Shown one piece after another: positions 54,556-63,984 of a DNA stretch of 64,000 nucleotides. A program made the translations under genes and the position numbers. The DNA is from Eubacterium sp. (lineage in GTDB: Bacteria; Bacillota; Clostridia; Oscillospirales; Acutalibacteraceae): positions 104,764 to 168,763 of the forward strand of contig DVEP01000018.1 of assembly GCA_015655975.1 (NCBI GenBank). The letters run 5' to 3'. The notes below the pieces were generated by a model. The model was given only the letters and a program-made list of their open reading frames with translations, did not search any database and was not told where the DNA came from. Numbering within the stretch: the stretch's first letter is position 1; the number at the start of each line of letters is the position of its first letter.

Positions 54556-55629
54556 TTATGACGCTTTTATTTTCATCCATAAATCAGTATAGTATTTTTC
54601 TGTTTCCGTGCCCAGATAGTTGAACACTTCCGAATTCTCTATTATTTCTTCAGACGGAAAAATTTCTTCTTCGCTTTTTACTTCTTCGTCCAAACTGTCA
54701 TATACAGCCTGATTAGGAGTTGAATAGTAGATATAGTCAAAATTCATTGCGGCAATATCTTCACGGCACATAAAGTCCAAAAACTTTTCTGCATTTTCTT
54801 TATTTGTACAACTTTTTGGAATCACCCACGAATCTACCCAAATATTTGTACCCTCGTCAGGTACTGAAAACGCAAGATCTTCATTTTCTTCAAAAGCAAG
54901 ATACGCTTCGCCGTTATAAATGACAGACATATACGCACTGCCGCTGCTGACTTTGTTTCTTGCCGCTTCGTCAAGCAAATACGACTGCACAAGAGGTTTT
55001 TGTTCAACCAAAAGTTCGGACGCTTCTTCAAGTTGTTTTTTATCTTTTGTATTCAAATCGTAGCCTAAAAGTTTCAAAGCGATAAACATAGAGTCTCGTT
55101 CACTGTTAGGCATAACAATTTTGCCCTTGTATTTTTCGTCAAACAAAACATTCCAAGAAGAAACTTCTTCTTCGGAAACTTTTTCCGTATTGTACAAAAT
55201 GCCGACCGTTCCCCAAAAATGAGGTACTGTATATTCTAAATTTTTGTCAAAACTTTTCGACATATTTTTATATGTTTCGCCTATGTTTTCAAAGTTAGGA
55301 ACATTTGAATAGTCGATAGGCAAAACAAGATTTTCTTTTATCAGTTTTTCTACCATATAGTCCGAAGTACATATTACATCGTACTCATTTGCACCCGAGG
55401 TTGCCTTTGCATACATATCTTCAGGCGCGGCATACTCTTCATATACAATTTCTATACCCGTTTCTTCTTCAAATATATTTATGATTTCAGGGTCGAAATA
55501 GTCGCCGTACGCAAAAACATACAACTTATTTTCTGCTTTTTGCGAAGTGCAGGAAGTCATAGCCATAGATACAACCAAGACGAAAACCATAATGAGAGAT
55601 ACCGACTTTAAATGAAATGTTTTTTTCAT
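54556..55629 (-). CDS. potD: Spermidine/putrescine ABC transporter substrate-binding lipoprotein PotD
   Basis: A 357-residue extracellular binding protein with a lipobox MTSC near residue 27. YGDYFDPEIINIFEEETGIEIVYE and the hinge regions (VICTSDYMVEKLI, FWGTVGILYNTEKV) are typical PotD/PotF features. Its start overlaps the potC stop by 4 bp (ATGA). Confidence 0.93.
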   Translation of the reverse strand: MKKTFHLKSVSLIMVFVLVVSMAMTSCTSQKAENKLYVFAYGDYFDPEIINIFEEETGIEIVYEEYAAPEDMYAKATSGANEYDVICTSDYMVEKLIKENLVLPIDYSNVPNFENIGETYKNMSKSFDKNLEYTVPHFWGTVGILYNTEKVSEEEVSSWNVLFDEKYKGKIVMPNSERDSMFIALKLLGYDLNTKDKKQLEEASELLVEQKPLVQSYLLDEAARNKVSSGSAYMSVIYNGEAYLAFEENEDLAFSVPDEGTNIWVDSWVIPKSCTNKENAEKFLDFMCREDIAAMNFDYIYYSTPNQAVYDSLDEEVKSEEEIFPSEEIIENSEVFNYLGTETEKYYTDLWMKIKAS

Positions 55630-56432
55630 CTTGACCTCCTTTTTCTTGTTGTGTCTGCCTGCTTAAACTTGTTTCTGTTAGCAATGAGCAAAACTACAAG
55701 AACACACACAAACATAAGTGTTGACAAAGCGTAGTATTCAGGCTGAATGCCTCTTATTCTGTTTGTGTATATTTCTGTTGAAATCGTATTAATTTCAGGG
55801 CTCGATGTGAAATAAGTGAGAGTAAAATCATCGAGCGAAATCGTAATAGCCATTAAAAAGCTTGTCAATATTGACGGAAAAAGGTCGGGCAAAACAACGC
55901 TGAAAAACGCTCTTGTATGAGACGCGCCCAAGTCAAGCGCCGCTTCATACGCCGTATTGTTGTTGATATGCATTTTAGGTAAAACATTCAATATAACATA
56001 GGGCAAAGTCAAAGTTATGTGCGCTATTAAAACCGTCATATTGCTGAGTCCGCCGAAAAATCTGATGAAAAGCAGCATAAAAGCAACACCTGTAACAATA
56101 TCTGCATTAAGCATGGGAATATTTGTTATGCCTACATAGAGCCCTTTCATTCTTTTGTTCATCGCTGAAATGCCGATACACGCAACAGTACCCAAAATTG
56201 TTGAGATAGTTGCCGCACCGAGAGCAAGAAAAACAGTGTTTACTACTGCGTTCATTATTTCTTCACTTTGAAAAAGAGAAATATAATTATCAAATGTGAA
56301 ACTTTCAAAATTAAAAGACGAACGAGACGAGTTGAACGAAAGCACTGTCATTACGACAACAGGTAAATACAAAATCACAAAGATAATACCGATATACGAT
56401 TTTTGAAAAAAAGAGGATACTTTTTCTTTCAC
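55626..56432 (-). CDS. potC: Spermidine/putrescine ABC transporter permease PotC
   Basis: A 268-residue permease with six membrane helices and the EAA loop AALDLGASHTRAFFSVVLPDLFPS facing the ATPase. The start is GTG 56432 with GGGGG 7 nt upstream, overlapping the potB stop by 4 bp (GTGA). It forms the channel together with PotB. Confidence 0.93.
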   Translation of the reverse strand: MKEKVSSFFQKSYIGIIFVILYLPVVVMTVLSFNSSRSSFNFESFTFDNYISLFQSEEIMNAVVNTVFLALGAATISTILGTVACIGISAMNKRMKGLYVGITNIPMLNADIVTGVAFMLLFIRFFGGLSNMTVLIAHITLTLPYVILNVLPKMHINNNTAYEAALDLGASHTRAFFSVVLPDLFPSILTSFLMAITISLDDFTLTYFTSSPEINTISTEIYTNRIRGIQPEYYALSTLMFVCVLVVLLIANRNKFKQADTTRKRRSR

Positions 56433-57253
56433 ATCATTACCCCCTGTTCTTCGTCTTTGCTTCCGCCCGTAAGCATCATACTTACGGTTACAAAAGCCAT
56501 AAGCACAAGCGCCTGAGCGGCACCTGCGTTGTAAAAGCCTTTTGTAAAGTTCATTTCCACAATATTGCCTATGAGCAAAATTTTACTTCCGCCGAGCATT
56601 TCCGCTATTGCAAAATCGGAAATAGACGGTACGAAAACCATTGTTATACCGCTGATTATTCCGGGTAAAGAAAGCGGAAAAATGATTTTTCTCAAAACTG
56701 CAAATTTACTTGCGCCCAAATCGTGAGCGGCTTCAATGAGCGACTTGTCAATTCTTGATATTGAATTATATATAGGCAAAACCATAAACGGAAAATAGTC
56801 GTACGCCATACCTATGACAATAGCCTGGGGAGTTGACAAAATGCTGAAATTCGGCAAACCCAGTTTACTCAGCAGTAAATTAAGCACGCCCGTATCTTCA
56901 AGCAAAACATTGATTGCTATTATTTGAAGCATAAAGTTCATCCACATAGGTAAAATAATGAAAAAGACAATCAATTCTTTTTTTGTTGTTTTCAAATTAT
57001 TCAAAAACAGCGCAAGCGGATATGCAAGCAAAAAGCAAAGCAATGTACTGCAAAAAGAAAGTTTTACAGTGAGCCAAATTGACTTGAGACTGTAAGCATT
57101 TGTAAAAACATTTTTTATATTTTCAAAAGTAAACGCTCCGTTTTCATTTACAAAAGCGTAGTACAAAACAAAGCAAATCGGCAAAACAATAAATCCGACT
57201 ATCCAAATTGCAAAAGGAGAAGAAACAATATACTTACTTTTTTTAGAGAACAT
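56429..57253 (-). CDS. potB: Spermidine/putrescine ABC transporter permease PotB
   Basis: A 274-residue permease with six membrane helices; the EAA loop [24 protein letters not shown] is clear. The start is ATG 57253 with GGGAGGAAG upstream, overlapping potA by 11 bp. A longer frame to 57346 lies inside potA and is not supported. Confidence 0.93.
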   Translation of the reverse strand: MFSKKSKYIVSSPFAIWIVGFIVLPICFVLYYAFVNENGAFTFENIKNVFTNAYSLKSIWLTVKLSFCSTLLCFLLAYPLALFLNNLKTTKKELIVFFIILPMWMNFMLQIIAINVLLEDTGVLNLLLSKLGLPNFSILSTPQAIVIGMAYDYFPFMVLPIYNSISRIDKSLIEAAHDLGASKFAVLRKIIFPLSLPGIISGITMVFVPSISDFAIAEMLGGSKILLIGNIVEMNFTKGFYNAGAAQALVLMAFVTVSMMLTGGSKDEEQGVMM

Positions 57254-58379
57254 CTTTTTCTTCCTCCCAATCATAGTGGGCATCTGAAATGTGGTCCATT
57301 TCGTCGCTGAAACTAGAATAGTCTCCGAACTCGCCCGAATACTCACTCCTTTTCATTATGTGAATTGCGTCAGGCTCAATATACATACCGACTGTTTTGC
57401 CTTCTTCATGGTAGTCGGTCGTTTGAATCATCCAAACAAAACCGCCGACATCTGCAAGAATTTCATAGTGCAAACCTTTAAATGTTACAGATGTAATTGT
57501 ACCTGTAAGAGTTGAATCCTGCCCCGCTTCAACAATATCTATATCTTCAGGTCTGATGACTGCGTCAACAGGCTCGTTTTTCGCAAAGCCTTTGTCAAGG
57601 CACTTAAAAGTTTTACCGCCGAATTTCACAAGATAGTCGTCAAGCATTACAGCGTCAACAATATTGCTTTCGCCTATGAAGTCTGCAACAAAAGCGTTTA
57701 CGGGTTCGTTGTAAATATCTTCCGGTGTTCCTATCTGCTGAATTTTACCGTTATCCATAACTACAACAGTATCGCTCATAGACAGCGCTTCTTCCTGGTC
57801 ATGAGTAACATAGATGAAAGTTATGCCGAGTCTTTGTTGAATATCTTTGAGTTCTCTTTGCATATCCTTTCTCAATTTCAAATCAAGCGCGCTGAGCGGC
57901 TCGTCCAAAAGCAAAACATGAGGATTGTTTGCAAGCGCTCTCGCTATAGCCACACGCTGTTGCTGACCGCCCGACAAACTGTCTATACTTCTTTTTTCAA
58001 AACCTTTTAAATTTACAAGTTCCAGCATTTCCGTAACGATTTGTTTGATTTCGGCGTTTGACTTCTTTTGAAGTTTAGGTCCGAAAGCAATGTTGTCGTA
58101 CACATTCATATGCAAAAAAAGAGCATAACGCTGAAAAATAGTATTGACCTTTCTCTTGTGCGGAGGGACATTGTTAATGACTTTTCCCTCAAACACCACT
58201 TCGCCCTCGTCAGGCTCAAGAAAACCTGCGATAATTCGAAGAGTAGTAGTCTTTCCGCACCCCGAAGGACCTAACAGCGTTATGAACTCTTTGTCTCTTA
58301 TATACAAATTTAAATTATCCAGTACCTTTTCATCACCGTAGTTAAAAGTGATGTTTCTCAAATCAATTAATTTTTCCAA
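57243..58379 (-). CDS. potA: Spermidine/putrescine ABC transporter ATP-binding protein PotA
   Basis: A 378-residue ATPase. Walker [10 protein letters not shown] near residue 37, Q-loop FQRYALF, signature [15 protein letters not shown], Walker [13 protein letters not shown] and the H-loop VTHDQEEAL are intact, and a C-terminal TOBE-like regulatory domain (about residues 240-345) is followed by an acidic tail. The Q-loop context reads YALFLHM where most relatives have YALFPHM. It drives polyamine uptake and heads the potABCD-HAD operon. Confidence 0.95.
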   Translation of the reverse strand: MEKLIDLRNITFNYGDEKVLDNLNLYIRDKEFITLLGPSGCGKTTTLRIIAGFLEPDEGEVVFEGKVINNVPPHKRKVNTIFQRYALFLHMNVYDNIAFGPKLQKKSNAEIKQIVTEMLELVNLKGFEKRSIDSLSGGQQQRVAIARALANNPHVLLLDEPLSALDLKLRKDMQRELKDIQQRLGITFIYVTHDQEEALSMSDTVVVMDNGKIQQIGTPEDIYNEPVNAFVADFIGESNIVDAVMLDDYLVKFGGKTFKCLDKGFAKNEPVDAVIRPEDIDIVEAGQDSTLTGTITSVTFKGLHYEILADVGGFVWMIQTTDYHEEGKTVGMYIEPDAIHIMKRSEYSGEFGDYSSFSDEMDHISDAHYDWEEEKDVL

Positions 58380-58407
58380 TTATGCACTTCCTTTTTGTAA
58401 CCCGATT

Positions 58408-58420
58408 TACGCAATGCGTA
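58408..58420. promoter_or_regulatory. Palindrome in the pot leader
   Basis: TACGCA-A-TGCGTA, perfect around a central base, about 38-50 nt after the predicted transcript start and 30 nt before potA. Candidate operator, protein unknown. Confidence 0.4.
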
Positions 58421-58464
58421 TGTTTAATTCAATGCCTATAATTTATTATAAGCAAAGTAACTAT

Positions 58465-58493
58465 ATTAAATAATTAATTTTTACCTTTGTCAA
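58465..58493 (-). promoter_or_regulatory. pot operon promoter
   Basis: Minus strand TTGACA (58488-58493), 17 bp, TTTAAT (58465-58470). Confidence 0.65.
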
Positions 58494-58510
58494 CATATTT
58501 TTTAATTTTT

Positions 58511-59074
58511 TTAATTTATTTTTTTGCTTATTTCATATCCGTCATAAGCAAGTTCCACAGCGTCATATACTTTTGAAAAATCACAAACCAAACTGTTGGG
58601 TTTATTTATATGGTCGTCTTGTGAAAACGGCACAAAATAGTAGTTTTTATAGTTGAGCAAGTTTCCTATATTCTTTGCCGCTCCGCCCAAAGCGTCGTTT
58701 GTTGATACGCCTATAACTACGGGGCGGGAATTTCTCAAATGCGATTTTACTGCCATTGTAACGGGTGTATCTGCTATGCCGCCCGAAAGTTTTGCAAGCG
58801 TATTTCCCGTGCACGGAACAACCGCAAGTACATCAAACATTTTTTTCGGTCCGATAGGTTCAGCCTGCTCTATTGTGTGAATTATCGACTTACCTGTTAT
58901 ATCCATAATTCGCTTTCTGAAATATAAAGCGTCGCCGAACCTTGTATCTGTTTCATAGGCATTGTACGACATTATCGGTACGACATCTATACCTTTTTTA
59001 ACTATTTCTTCAAGAACCTGCAAACTCTTTTCAAAGGTACAAAAAGAGCCTGTAAGCGCATATCCCAATTTCAA
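58511..59074 (-). CDS. spoVFB: Dipicolinate synthase subunit B
   Basis: A 187-residue flavoprotein-like subunit. GYALTGSFCTFEKSLQ at the start, DVLAVVPCTGNTLAKLSGGIADTPV in the middle and VIGVSTNDALG are typical of DpaB. With DpaA it makes dipicolinate for the spore core. The start is TTG 59074: GGAG lies 7 nt upstream and the family begins at this point; the ATG at 59089 would place that site inside the coding region. It lies 4 bp after spoVFA. Confidence 0.92.
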   Translation of the reverse strand: MKLGYALTGSFCTFEKSLQVLEEIVKKGIDVVPIMSYNAYETDTRFGDALYFRKRIMDITGKSIIHTIEQAEPIGPKKMFDVLAVVPCTGNTLAKLSGGIADTPVTMAVKSHLRNSRPVVIGVSTNDALGGAAKNIGNLLNYKNYYFVPFSQDDHINKPNSLVCDFSKVYDAVELAYDGYEISKKIN

Positions 59075-59078
59075 AAAA

Positions 59079-59819
59079 TCACTCCTCATTTACAATTATT
59101 GCGTCTGCAATCAACTCTCCTGCAGTTTTCACGCTGTACTTCGAGGGAAGTGCAGAACCGTATATTAAACTGATTGACAATGCTTTTGCGCTCAATTCGT
59201 CAACACCGCCGGGAAAAGATGCAACATCGAGCAGCAACGCGTCTTTTTTGACTGCTTTTAGTTCGTCATAACAAAACACCAAATCATCGACAGTATTTAC
59301 TATAAAATCAAATTTTCCGTTTTCCTTTAATTTGTCAAAGAAAATATGTTTATATCCGTCAAATTTGACTTGCGCTTCCGAATCTTTGCTGCGTGAACAA
59401 ATTGTTATATCAGCGCCGCACGAACTTAAAATTCTTGCCGTTGCTTTGGCAATTCTGCCGTATCCTGTTATCAAGACAGATGACGAAAACAAACTTTTAT
59501 TACTTTTTTCAATCAAAATCGCAGTTATTCCCTCAGCTGTTAAAAAAGCGTTTTTCAAAACATAACTTTCATCTTTATAATAATCATAAATTTCATTGCC
59601 GTTTTGTTTAAGCGACTGCAACATTTCATCGCTTATTTTTGCGCAGTAAACAAACTTATTTTTTATGTTTTTGATATGCTTTTCTTTTGTCGGAACAGGC
59701 AATACGACAGTATCGCAGTTTTCAATTGACCTAACCTGTTCAAAACCGCTTTTTTCCAACTTTTCGCAGGCGAATACCATTCTTTCGTCATCTTTGAACG
59801 GAACAAAAAACTTTTTCAT
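59079..59819 (-). CDS. spoVFA: Dipicolinate synthase subunit A
   Basis: A 246-residue subunit with a Rossmann domain from about residue 115 (VLITGYGRIAKATARILSSCGADI) and SFPGGVD, SALPSKYSVKTAGELIADAI near the end, as in DpaA. The N-terminal half is less conserved than usual and slightly short. The start is ATG 59819 with GAGGTG 6 nt upstream. Presence of both subunits indicates a spore-forming lineage. No convincing mother-cell sigma promoter was identified. Confidence 0.92.
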   Translation of the reverse strand: MKKFFVPFKDDERMVFACEKLEKSGFEQVRSIENCDTVVLPVPTKEKHIKNIKNKFVYCAKISDEMLQSLKQNGNEIYDYYKDESYVLKNAFLTAEGITAILIEKSNKSLFSSSVLITGYGRIAKATARILSSCGADITICSRSKDSEAQVKFDGYKHIFFDKLKENGKFDFIVNTVDDLVFCYDELKAVKKDALLLDVASFPGGVDELSAKALSISLIYGSALPSKYSVKTAGELIADAIIVNEE

Positions 59820-59965
59820 ATAAAACACCTCATCAGTTTCTATAACATAATATGTAAAAAAATTGTTGCTGTTACCAAATAGGGTTTATTTTTCATATAT
59901 TTTGTTGTATAATAAAAAAGGTAATTTAAAATTATATTATAAACCGACAAAGGAGCACCTTTTTG

Positions 59966-61348
59966 ATGGATATAGACAAATTATTGAAACAGTCAAAACA
60001 CATACATTTTATCGGTATCGGCGGAGCGGGAATGTGCCCTCTTGCAGAGATACTTTTAAAACTCGGTTACACGGTAAGCGGTTCTGACAACAACGACACC
60101 GAAACTTTCAGAAGAATAGAAAGAGAAGGCGCAAAGTGTTTTTTAGGTCAAAAAAAAGAAAATATTTCCGCTGGCACCGATATGGTAGTTTACACAAACG
60201 CTATTTTGGCAGGAAACGAAGAACTTGAGTACGCAAAAGAAAACTTTCCCTGCTATGAAAGAGCGGAACTTTTAGGCGCATTCAGCCGTCATTTTACAAA
60301 CTGCATAGGTATTTGCGGAACTCACGGCAAAACTACAACTTCTTCAATGACAACGGTAGCGCTCCTTGAAGCAGGTCTTGACCCGAGCGCAGTTATTGGC
60401 GGAAAACTGCCGGAAATAGACGCATACGGCAGATTTGGAAAAACACAGAACTTTGTGTGCGAAAGTTGTGAATTCAACAATACATTTCTCAAAATGAACC
60501 CCGATATGACAGTCATTTTAAACATTGATGAAGACCATCTCGACTTTTTCAAAAACCTTGAAAACATTAAAAAATCTTTTGCTCAATTTGCAGAAAACAC
60601 GACAAAAACAATCATTTACAACGGCGACGATGAAAATGTACTCGACACCGTTTCAAGAGTTCAGGGCAAGAAAATGATTTCATTCGGTCTCGGTAAAAAC
60701 AACGAATGGTATGCCGACAATATTCAAACGCCCGACGGTTTCCATAGTGATTTTGACATTTACCACAACGGCGAATTTGTTATAAAATGCGATTTATCCG
60801 TTCCGGGTGAGCACAATGTTCTAAACGCTTTGTCAGCGTTTGTTGCGTCTTACGAAAGCGGTGCAAAACCCGAACTCATTTGCAAAGGACTCAACAAATT
60901 TCACGGTGCAGGCAGACGCTTTGAAATTTTAGGTGTGTACAACGGTGTTACTTTGGCAGACGACTATGCACACCACCCAAAAGAAATTGAAGTTACTTTA
61001 AAAGCAGCAAAAAAAATGGGTTACAAAAATGTATGGGCAGTTCATCAGCCTTTCACTTATACACGCACAAGTTTATTGCTTGACGATTTTGCAAAGGTTT
61101 TACAGATTGCCGACAAGTGCGTTTTGACAGAAATTATGGGCTCAAGAGAAGTGAACACTATAGGAATTCACACAAGCGATTTAGCCGAAAAAATACCCGG
61201 TGCTGTTTGGTTTGAAACTTTTGAACAGGTTGCCGACTATGTTCTTGAAAATGCACAGGACGGCGACTTAGTCATCACTCTCGGCTGCGGAGATGTATAT
61301 AAAATTTCTCGAATTATGATAAACAAAATCAATGAAAAAAATAAATAA
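59966..61348 (+). CDS. murC: UDP-N-acetylmuramate-L-alanine ligase
   Basis: A 460-residue Mur ligase. HFIGIGGAGMCPLAEILL at the start binds the UDP part, GICGTHGKTTTSSM is the ATP loop, and CEFNNTFLKMNPDMTVILNIDEDHLDFF and DDYAHHPKEIEVTL are conserved substrate and metal motifs. It adds L-alanine to UDP-MurNAc in peptidoglycan synthesis. ATG 59966 is likely (TTG 59963 is possible); AAAGGAG is upstream, and a TATAAT box lies at 59908-59913 with a poor -35. Divergent from spoVFA. Confidence 0.97.
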   Translation: MDIDKLLKQSKHIHFIGIGGAGMCPLAEILLKLGYTVSGSDNNDTETFRRIEREGAKCFLGQKKENISAGTDMVVYTNAILAGNEELEYAKENFPCYERAELLGAFSRHFTNCIGICGTHGKTTTSSMTTVALLEAGLDPSAVIGGKLPEIDAYGRFGKTQNFVCESCEFNNTFLKMNPDMTVILNIDEDHLDFFKNLENIKKSFAQFAENTTKTIIYNGDDENVLDTVSRVQGKKMISFGLGKNNEWYADNIQTPDGFHSDFDIYHNGEFVIKCDLSVPGEHNVLNALSAFVASYESGAKPELICKGLNKFHGAGRRFEILGVYNGVTLADDYAHHPKEIEVTLKAAKKMGYKNVWAVHQPFTYTRTSLLLDDFAKVLQIADKCVLTEIMGSREVNTIGIHTSDLAEKIPGAVWFETFEQVADYVLENAQDGDLVITLGCGDVYKISRIMINKINEKNK

Positions 61349-61356
61349 AGCACAAG

Positions 61357-61394
61357 AAAAGCAGGTATTACACAAAGAGTATATACCTGCTTTT
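61357..61394. terminator. Bidirectional terminator between murC and the LysR gene
   Basis: AAAAGCAGGTAT (61357-61368) pairs with ATACCTGCTTTT (61383-61394) around a 14-nt loop. Confidence 0.88.
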
Positions 61395-61399
61395 GTTGT

Positions 61400-62287
61400 T
61401 TAATTAACATAGTTTTTCATTTTACTGAAAATCCGTTCATATTCATCGGAAAACAAACTGTTTTTATTCCATAAAAATGTAAAGTCATGCGTAACTGAAA
61501 AATCTGACAGTTTAATCTGTTTTAATATTCCTTTTTCTATTTCATCTTTTACTGCCGATTTATACAAAAAAGATATTCCGCAATCACGACACAGCAAATT
61601 AACTATTGTATGAATATTTTCAATTTCAACTGTGTTTTTAAAATCATTGACCGACATATTTTTTACAGACAGCGTTTTTGTTAAAATTGCTCTTGTTCCC
61701 GAGCCCTGCTCTCTGATTATCAGTCTTTCATTTACAAGGTCTTTTAAACTGTTTATCGGATTTTTAAATCTATGATTTGACGAAGAAACAGCAATATATT
61801 CTTCGTTTTTTAAAACTCTTGTACAATAGTTTTCCGCTTTAAAATACCCTTCTACTATTGCAAAATCTATGCTTCCCTCATACAAATATGACAACAATGT
61901 TTGGGTGTTGCCGTACCTGACATTGAATTCTGTTTCAGGATAATTTTTTATGAAATCTGCCAATGCAGGAACGATTGCATATTCACCGATTGTCATGGTA
62001 ACCCCAAAAGTAACTGTATGTTTATTTAACATACTTTTTTTCATTCGTTTTTTCAAAGTGTTTTCATCGTTACGCATTGTTCTCAGTGTACTGCACAGCA
62101 ATTCTCCTGCCGGCGTTAAAGATATGCTCTTTTTATCGCGTAAAAACAACGGCGTCTCATATTTTTCTTCTAAATATTTTATATGCTGTGAAACAGCAGG
62201 CTGAGTCAAATTTAATTCTTCTGCGGCGCGGGTAAAATTCATACACTCGCAAACTTTTAAAAATGTTTCCATTCTGAAATCAAGCAT
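61400..62287 (-). CDS. LysR family transcriptional regulator
   Basis: A 295-residue regulator: winged helix in residues 1-60 (TFLKVCECMNFTRAAEELNLTQPAVSQHIKYLEE) and a two-lobed periplasmic-binding-like effector domain. It resembles the YeiE/CysL group and is divergent from a YeiH-type exporter, a known pairing. In enteric bacteria YeiE responds to sulfite; the same here is inference. ATG 62287 is chosen over GTG 62293, which would be only 3 nt from AGGA. Confidence 0.9.
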   Translation of the reverse strand: MLDFRMETFLKVCECMNFTRAAEELNLTQPAVSQHIKYLEEKYETPLFLRDKKSISLTPAGELLCSTLRTMRNDENTLKKRMKKSMLNKHTVTFGVTMTIGEYAIVPALADFIKNYPETEFNVRYGNTQTLLSYLYEGSIDFAIVEGYFKAENYCTRVLKNEEYIAVSSSNHRFKNPINSLKDLVNERLIIREQGSGTRAILTKTLSVKNMSVNDFKNTVEIENIHTIVNLLCRDCGISFLYKSAVKDEIEKGILKQIKLSDFSVTHDFTFLWNKNSLFSDEYERIFSKMKNYVN

Positions 62288-62357
62288 AATCACAATTCCT
62301 TTTACAAACTTTTACTTAATCATAACAAAAGTTTATTATAATATCAATATTTATAAT

Positions 62358-62386
62358 TTTACAAAATGCAAGAAGCATCTTATACT
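62358..62386 (+). promoter_or_regulatory. yeiH-type gene promoter
   Basis: TTTACA (62358-62363), 17 bp, TATACT (62381-62386). The spacer contains ATGC-N5-GCAT (62366-62378). AATAT-CA-ATATT, upstream, could be part of a LysR site. Confidence 0.6.
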
Positions 62387-62418
62387 TAAATCACAATAAT
62401 TTGCAAAAGGAGAAAACA

Positions 62419-63450
62419 ATGGAATTTATAAAGAAGAATTGGAAAGGTTTAGTACTGTGTCTGTCAATTTCTTTGCCGTCATATTTTTTAGGAAAAGAAT
62501 TTTCAATTATCGGCGGTCCCGTATTCGCTATACTGATAGGTATGATTTTGGCTCTTTTTATAAAAAACAAACAACCTTTTGAAAGCGGTGTAAAATTCAC
62601 ATCAAAAAAAATATTGCAGTACGCAATAATCTTTTTAGGTTTTGGTATGAATTTAAAAATAGTTATGCAAACAGGTAAACAATCACTGCCGATAATATTG
62701 TGTACGATTACAACCTCATTACTAATATCATTTATTTTACACAAATTACTGCACATTCCTGCAAAAATCTCAACGCTCATAGGTGTAGGTTCGTCTATAT
62801 GCGGAGGTTCTGCAATAGCTGCAACAGCACCTGTAATAGACGCTGATGATGAGGAAGTAGCGCAATCAATTTCCGTAATATTTCTTTTTAACATTTTAGC
62901 CGCCCTTCTCTTTCCTGCGCTCGGAACTGCACTTGGTTTTTCAACAACAAGCGGCGAAGCTTTCGGAATTTTTGCAGGAACAGCGGTAAACGACACATCG
63001 TCCGTTACAGCTGCCGCGTCAACTTGGGACAGTATGTACAATTTAGGAACTCAAACTTTGGACAAAGCAGTAACCGTAAAACTCACAAGAACGCTTGCAA
63101 TAATACCCATTACCCTTGTCCTTGCATTTATCAAAACAAAAAATTCAAAATCGGAAAAAGGAGAAAAAGTTTCAATCAAAAATGTCTTTCCTTTTTTTAT
63201 ACTTTATTTTATAGGAGCAAGTATTATTACAACAATAGCAGTTTCATTTGGTATTTCTGCCGATTTTTTTGCTCCGATGAAAGATGTTTCAAAATTTTTA
63301 ATCATTATGGCTATGGCTGCAATCGGATTTAACACAAATATTGTAAAACTTGTAAAAAGCGGAGGGAAACCGATTTTAATGGGATTTACTTGTTGGATAG
63401 GAATTACGGCTGTAACTCTGGCGTTGCAAAATTTGATGAATATATGGTAA
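62419..63450 (+). CDS. YeiH/UPF0324 family putative sulfate exporter
   Basis: A 343-residue polytopic membrane protein with about ten helices. Family signatures are GGPVFAILIGMILAL, the re-entrant IGVGSSICGGSAIAATAPVI and GTAVNDTSSVTAAAS, which may form the anion path. The family is annotated as sulfate or sulfite exporter on limited evidence. The start is ATG 62419 with AAAGGAG upstream. Probably controlled by the divergent LysR gene. Confidence 0.9.
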   Translation: MEFIKKNWKGLVLCLSISLPSYFLGKEFSIIGGPVFAILIGMILALFIKNKQPFESGVKFTSKKILQYAIIFLGFGMNLKIVMQTGKQSLPIILCTITTSLLISFILHKLLHIPAKISTLIGVGSSICGGSAIAATAPVIDADDEEVAQSISVIFLFNILAALLFPALGTALGFSTTSGEAFGIFAGTAVNDTSSVTAAASTWDSMYNLGTQTLDKAVTVKLTRTLAIIPITLVLAFIKTKNSKSEKGEKVSIKNVFPFFILYFIGASIITTIAVSFGISADFFAPMKDVSKFLIIMAMAAIGFNTNIVKLVKSGGKPILMGFTCWIGITAVTLALQNLMNIW

Positions 63451-63456
63451 TATAAC

Positions 63457-63496
63457 AAAAATGTCAGTCCGATTTGAACTGACATTTTCGTTTTTT
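63457..63496. terminator. Terminator between the exporter and holin genes
   Basis: AAAATGTCAGT (63458-63468) pairs with ACTGACATTTT (63478-63488), followed by CGTTTTTT. Confidence 0.85.
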
Positions 63497-63501
63497 CATT
63501 A

Positions 63502-63738
63502 TTATTTTTGTTTAAGTAAAAATTCATCGGCATCGATAGCTGCTTTTGTAAAACTGTTGTTTTTCCACCATGCTATAAGCGAAGCTATTACAGTAACGAC
63601 AGCAGAAATGCCTGCGTAAAGTTCCTCGTCGCTGAAAGGCAAAGGGTTTTTGCCGAAAACAGTCAGCAAAGAGTTCAGCAACGCAACAGCCAAAAACACA
63701 GTTCTTGAAATTGTGCCTAAAGAAATCTCTCTATTCAA
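63502..63738 (-). CDS. SPP1-type phage holin
   Basis: A 78-residue protein with two membrane helices (about residues 10-30 and 40-58) and the SPP1-holin end AWWKNNSFTKAAIDADEFL. Holins form pores that release lysins. The start is TTG 63738, 7 nt after GGAGG in an almost perfect GGAGGTGA site. No lysin or other phage gene is in the window; downstream is a chromosomal terminator, upstream an apparent mobile-element end. It may be a prophage remnant or a domesticated export gene. Confidence 0.82.
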   Translation of the reverse strand: MNREISLGTISRTVFLAVALLNSLLTVFGKNPLPFSDEELYAGISAVVTVIASLIAWWKNNSFTKAAIDADEFLLKQK

Positions 63739-63940
63739 TAAATCACCTCCGTAAAAAGTAGATTAAAATATATTTTAACCATCAATAAACACTATATAGA
63801 CAATTCGTTTTTACGGCAAGTGCTTGTCAAAAAATGTGGACTATGCAACTAATTTCAAAAACTTTCGATGAAAACATAGAATAAAAAGGCTATCAAAAAG
63901 TGAACAAGTCCGTAAAAAATGGACAATAGAAAAAAAGGCA
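63739..63940. other. Region upstream of the holin, A+T-rich
   Basis: Contains a perfect 16-bp palindrome TTAAAATATATTTTAA (63763-63778) near the holin ribosome site, and a GTCC-N9-GGAC inverted repeat around 63909-63924. No gene. Part of it may belong to the mobile element beginning before 63985, whose exact left end I cannot fix. Confidence 0.4.
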
Positions 63941-63976
63941 CCCCCTATGGTAGAATAGAATAACTACCATAGGGGG
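63941..63976 (+). repeat. Long hairpin before the last start codon, containing its ribosome site
   Basis: CCCCCTATGGTAG (63941-63953) and CTACCATAGGGGG (63964-63976) pair perfectly over 13 bp around a 10-nt loop. The 3' arm includes the GGGGG that would serve as ribosome site for ATG 63985. The layout resembles the fold-back structures that protect insertion sequences from outside transcription. Confidence 0.7.
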
Positions 63977-63984
63977 ATATTTTT

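Noticed and set aside
59820..59900. SigK/SigG promoter before spoVFA
   Set aside because: CATA-like words are present but the spacing and second half of the -10 do not fit either consensus.
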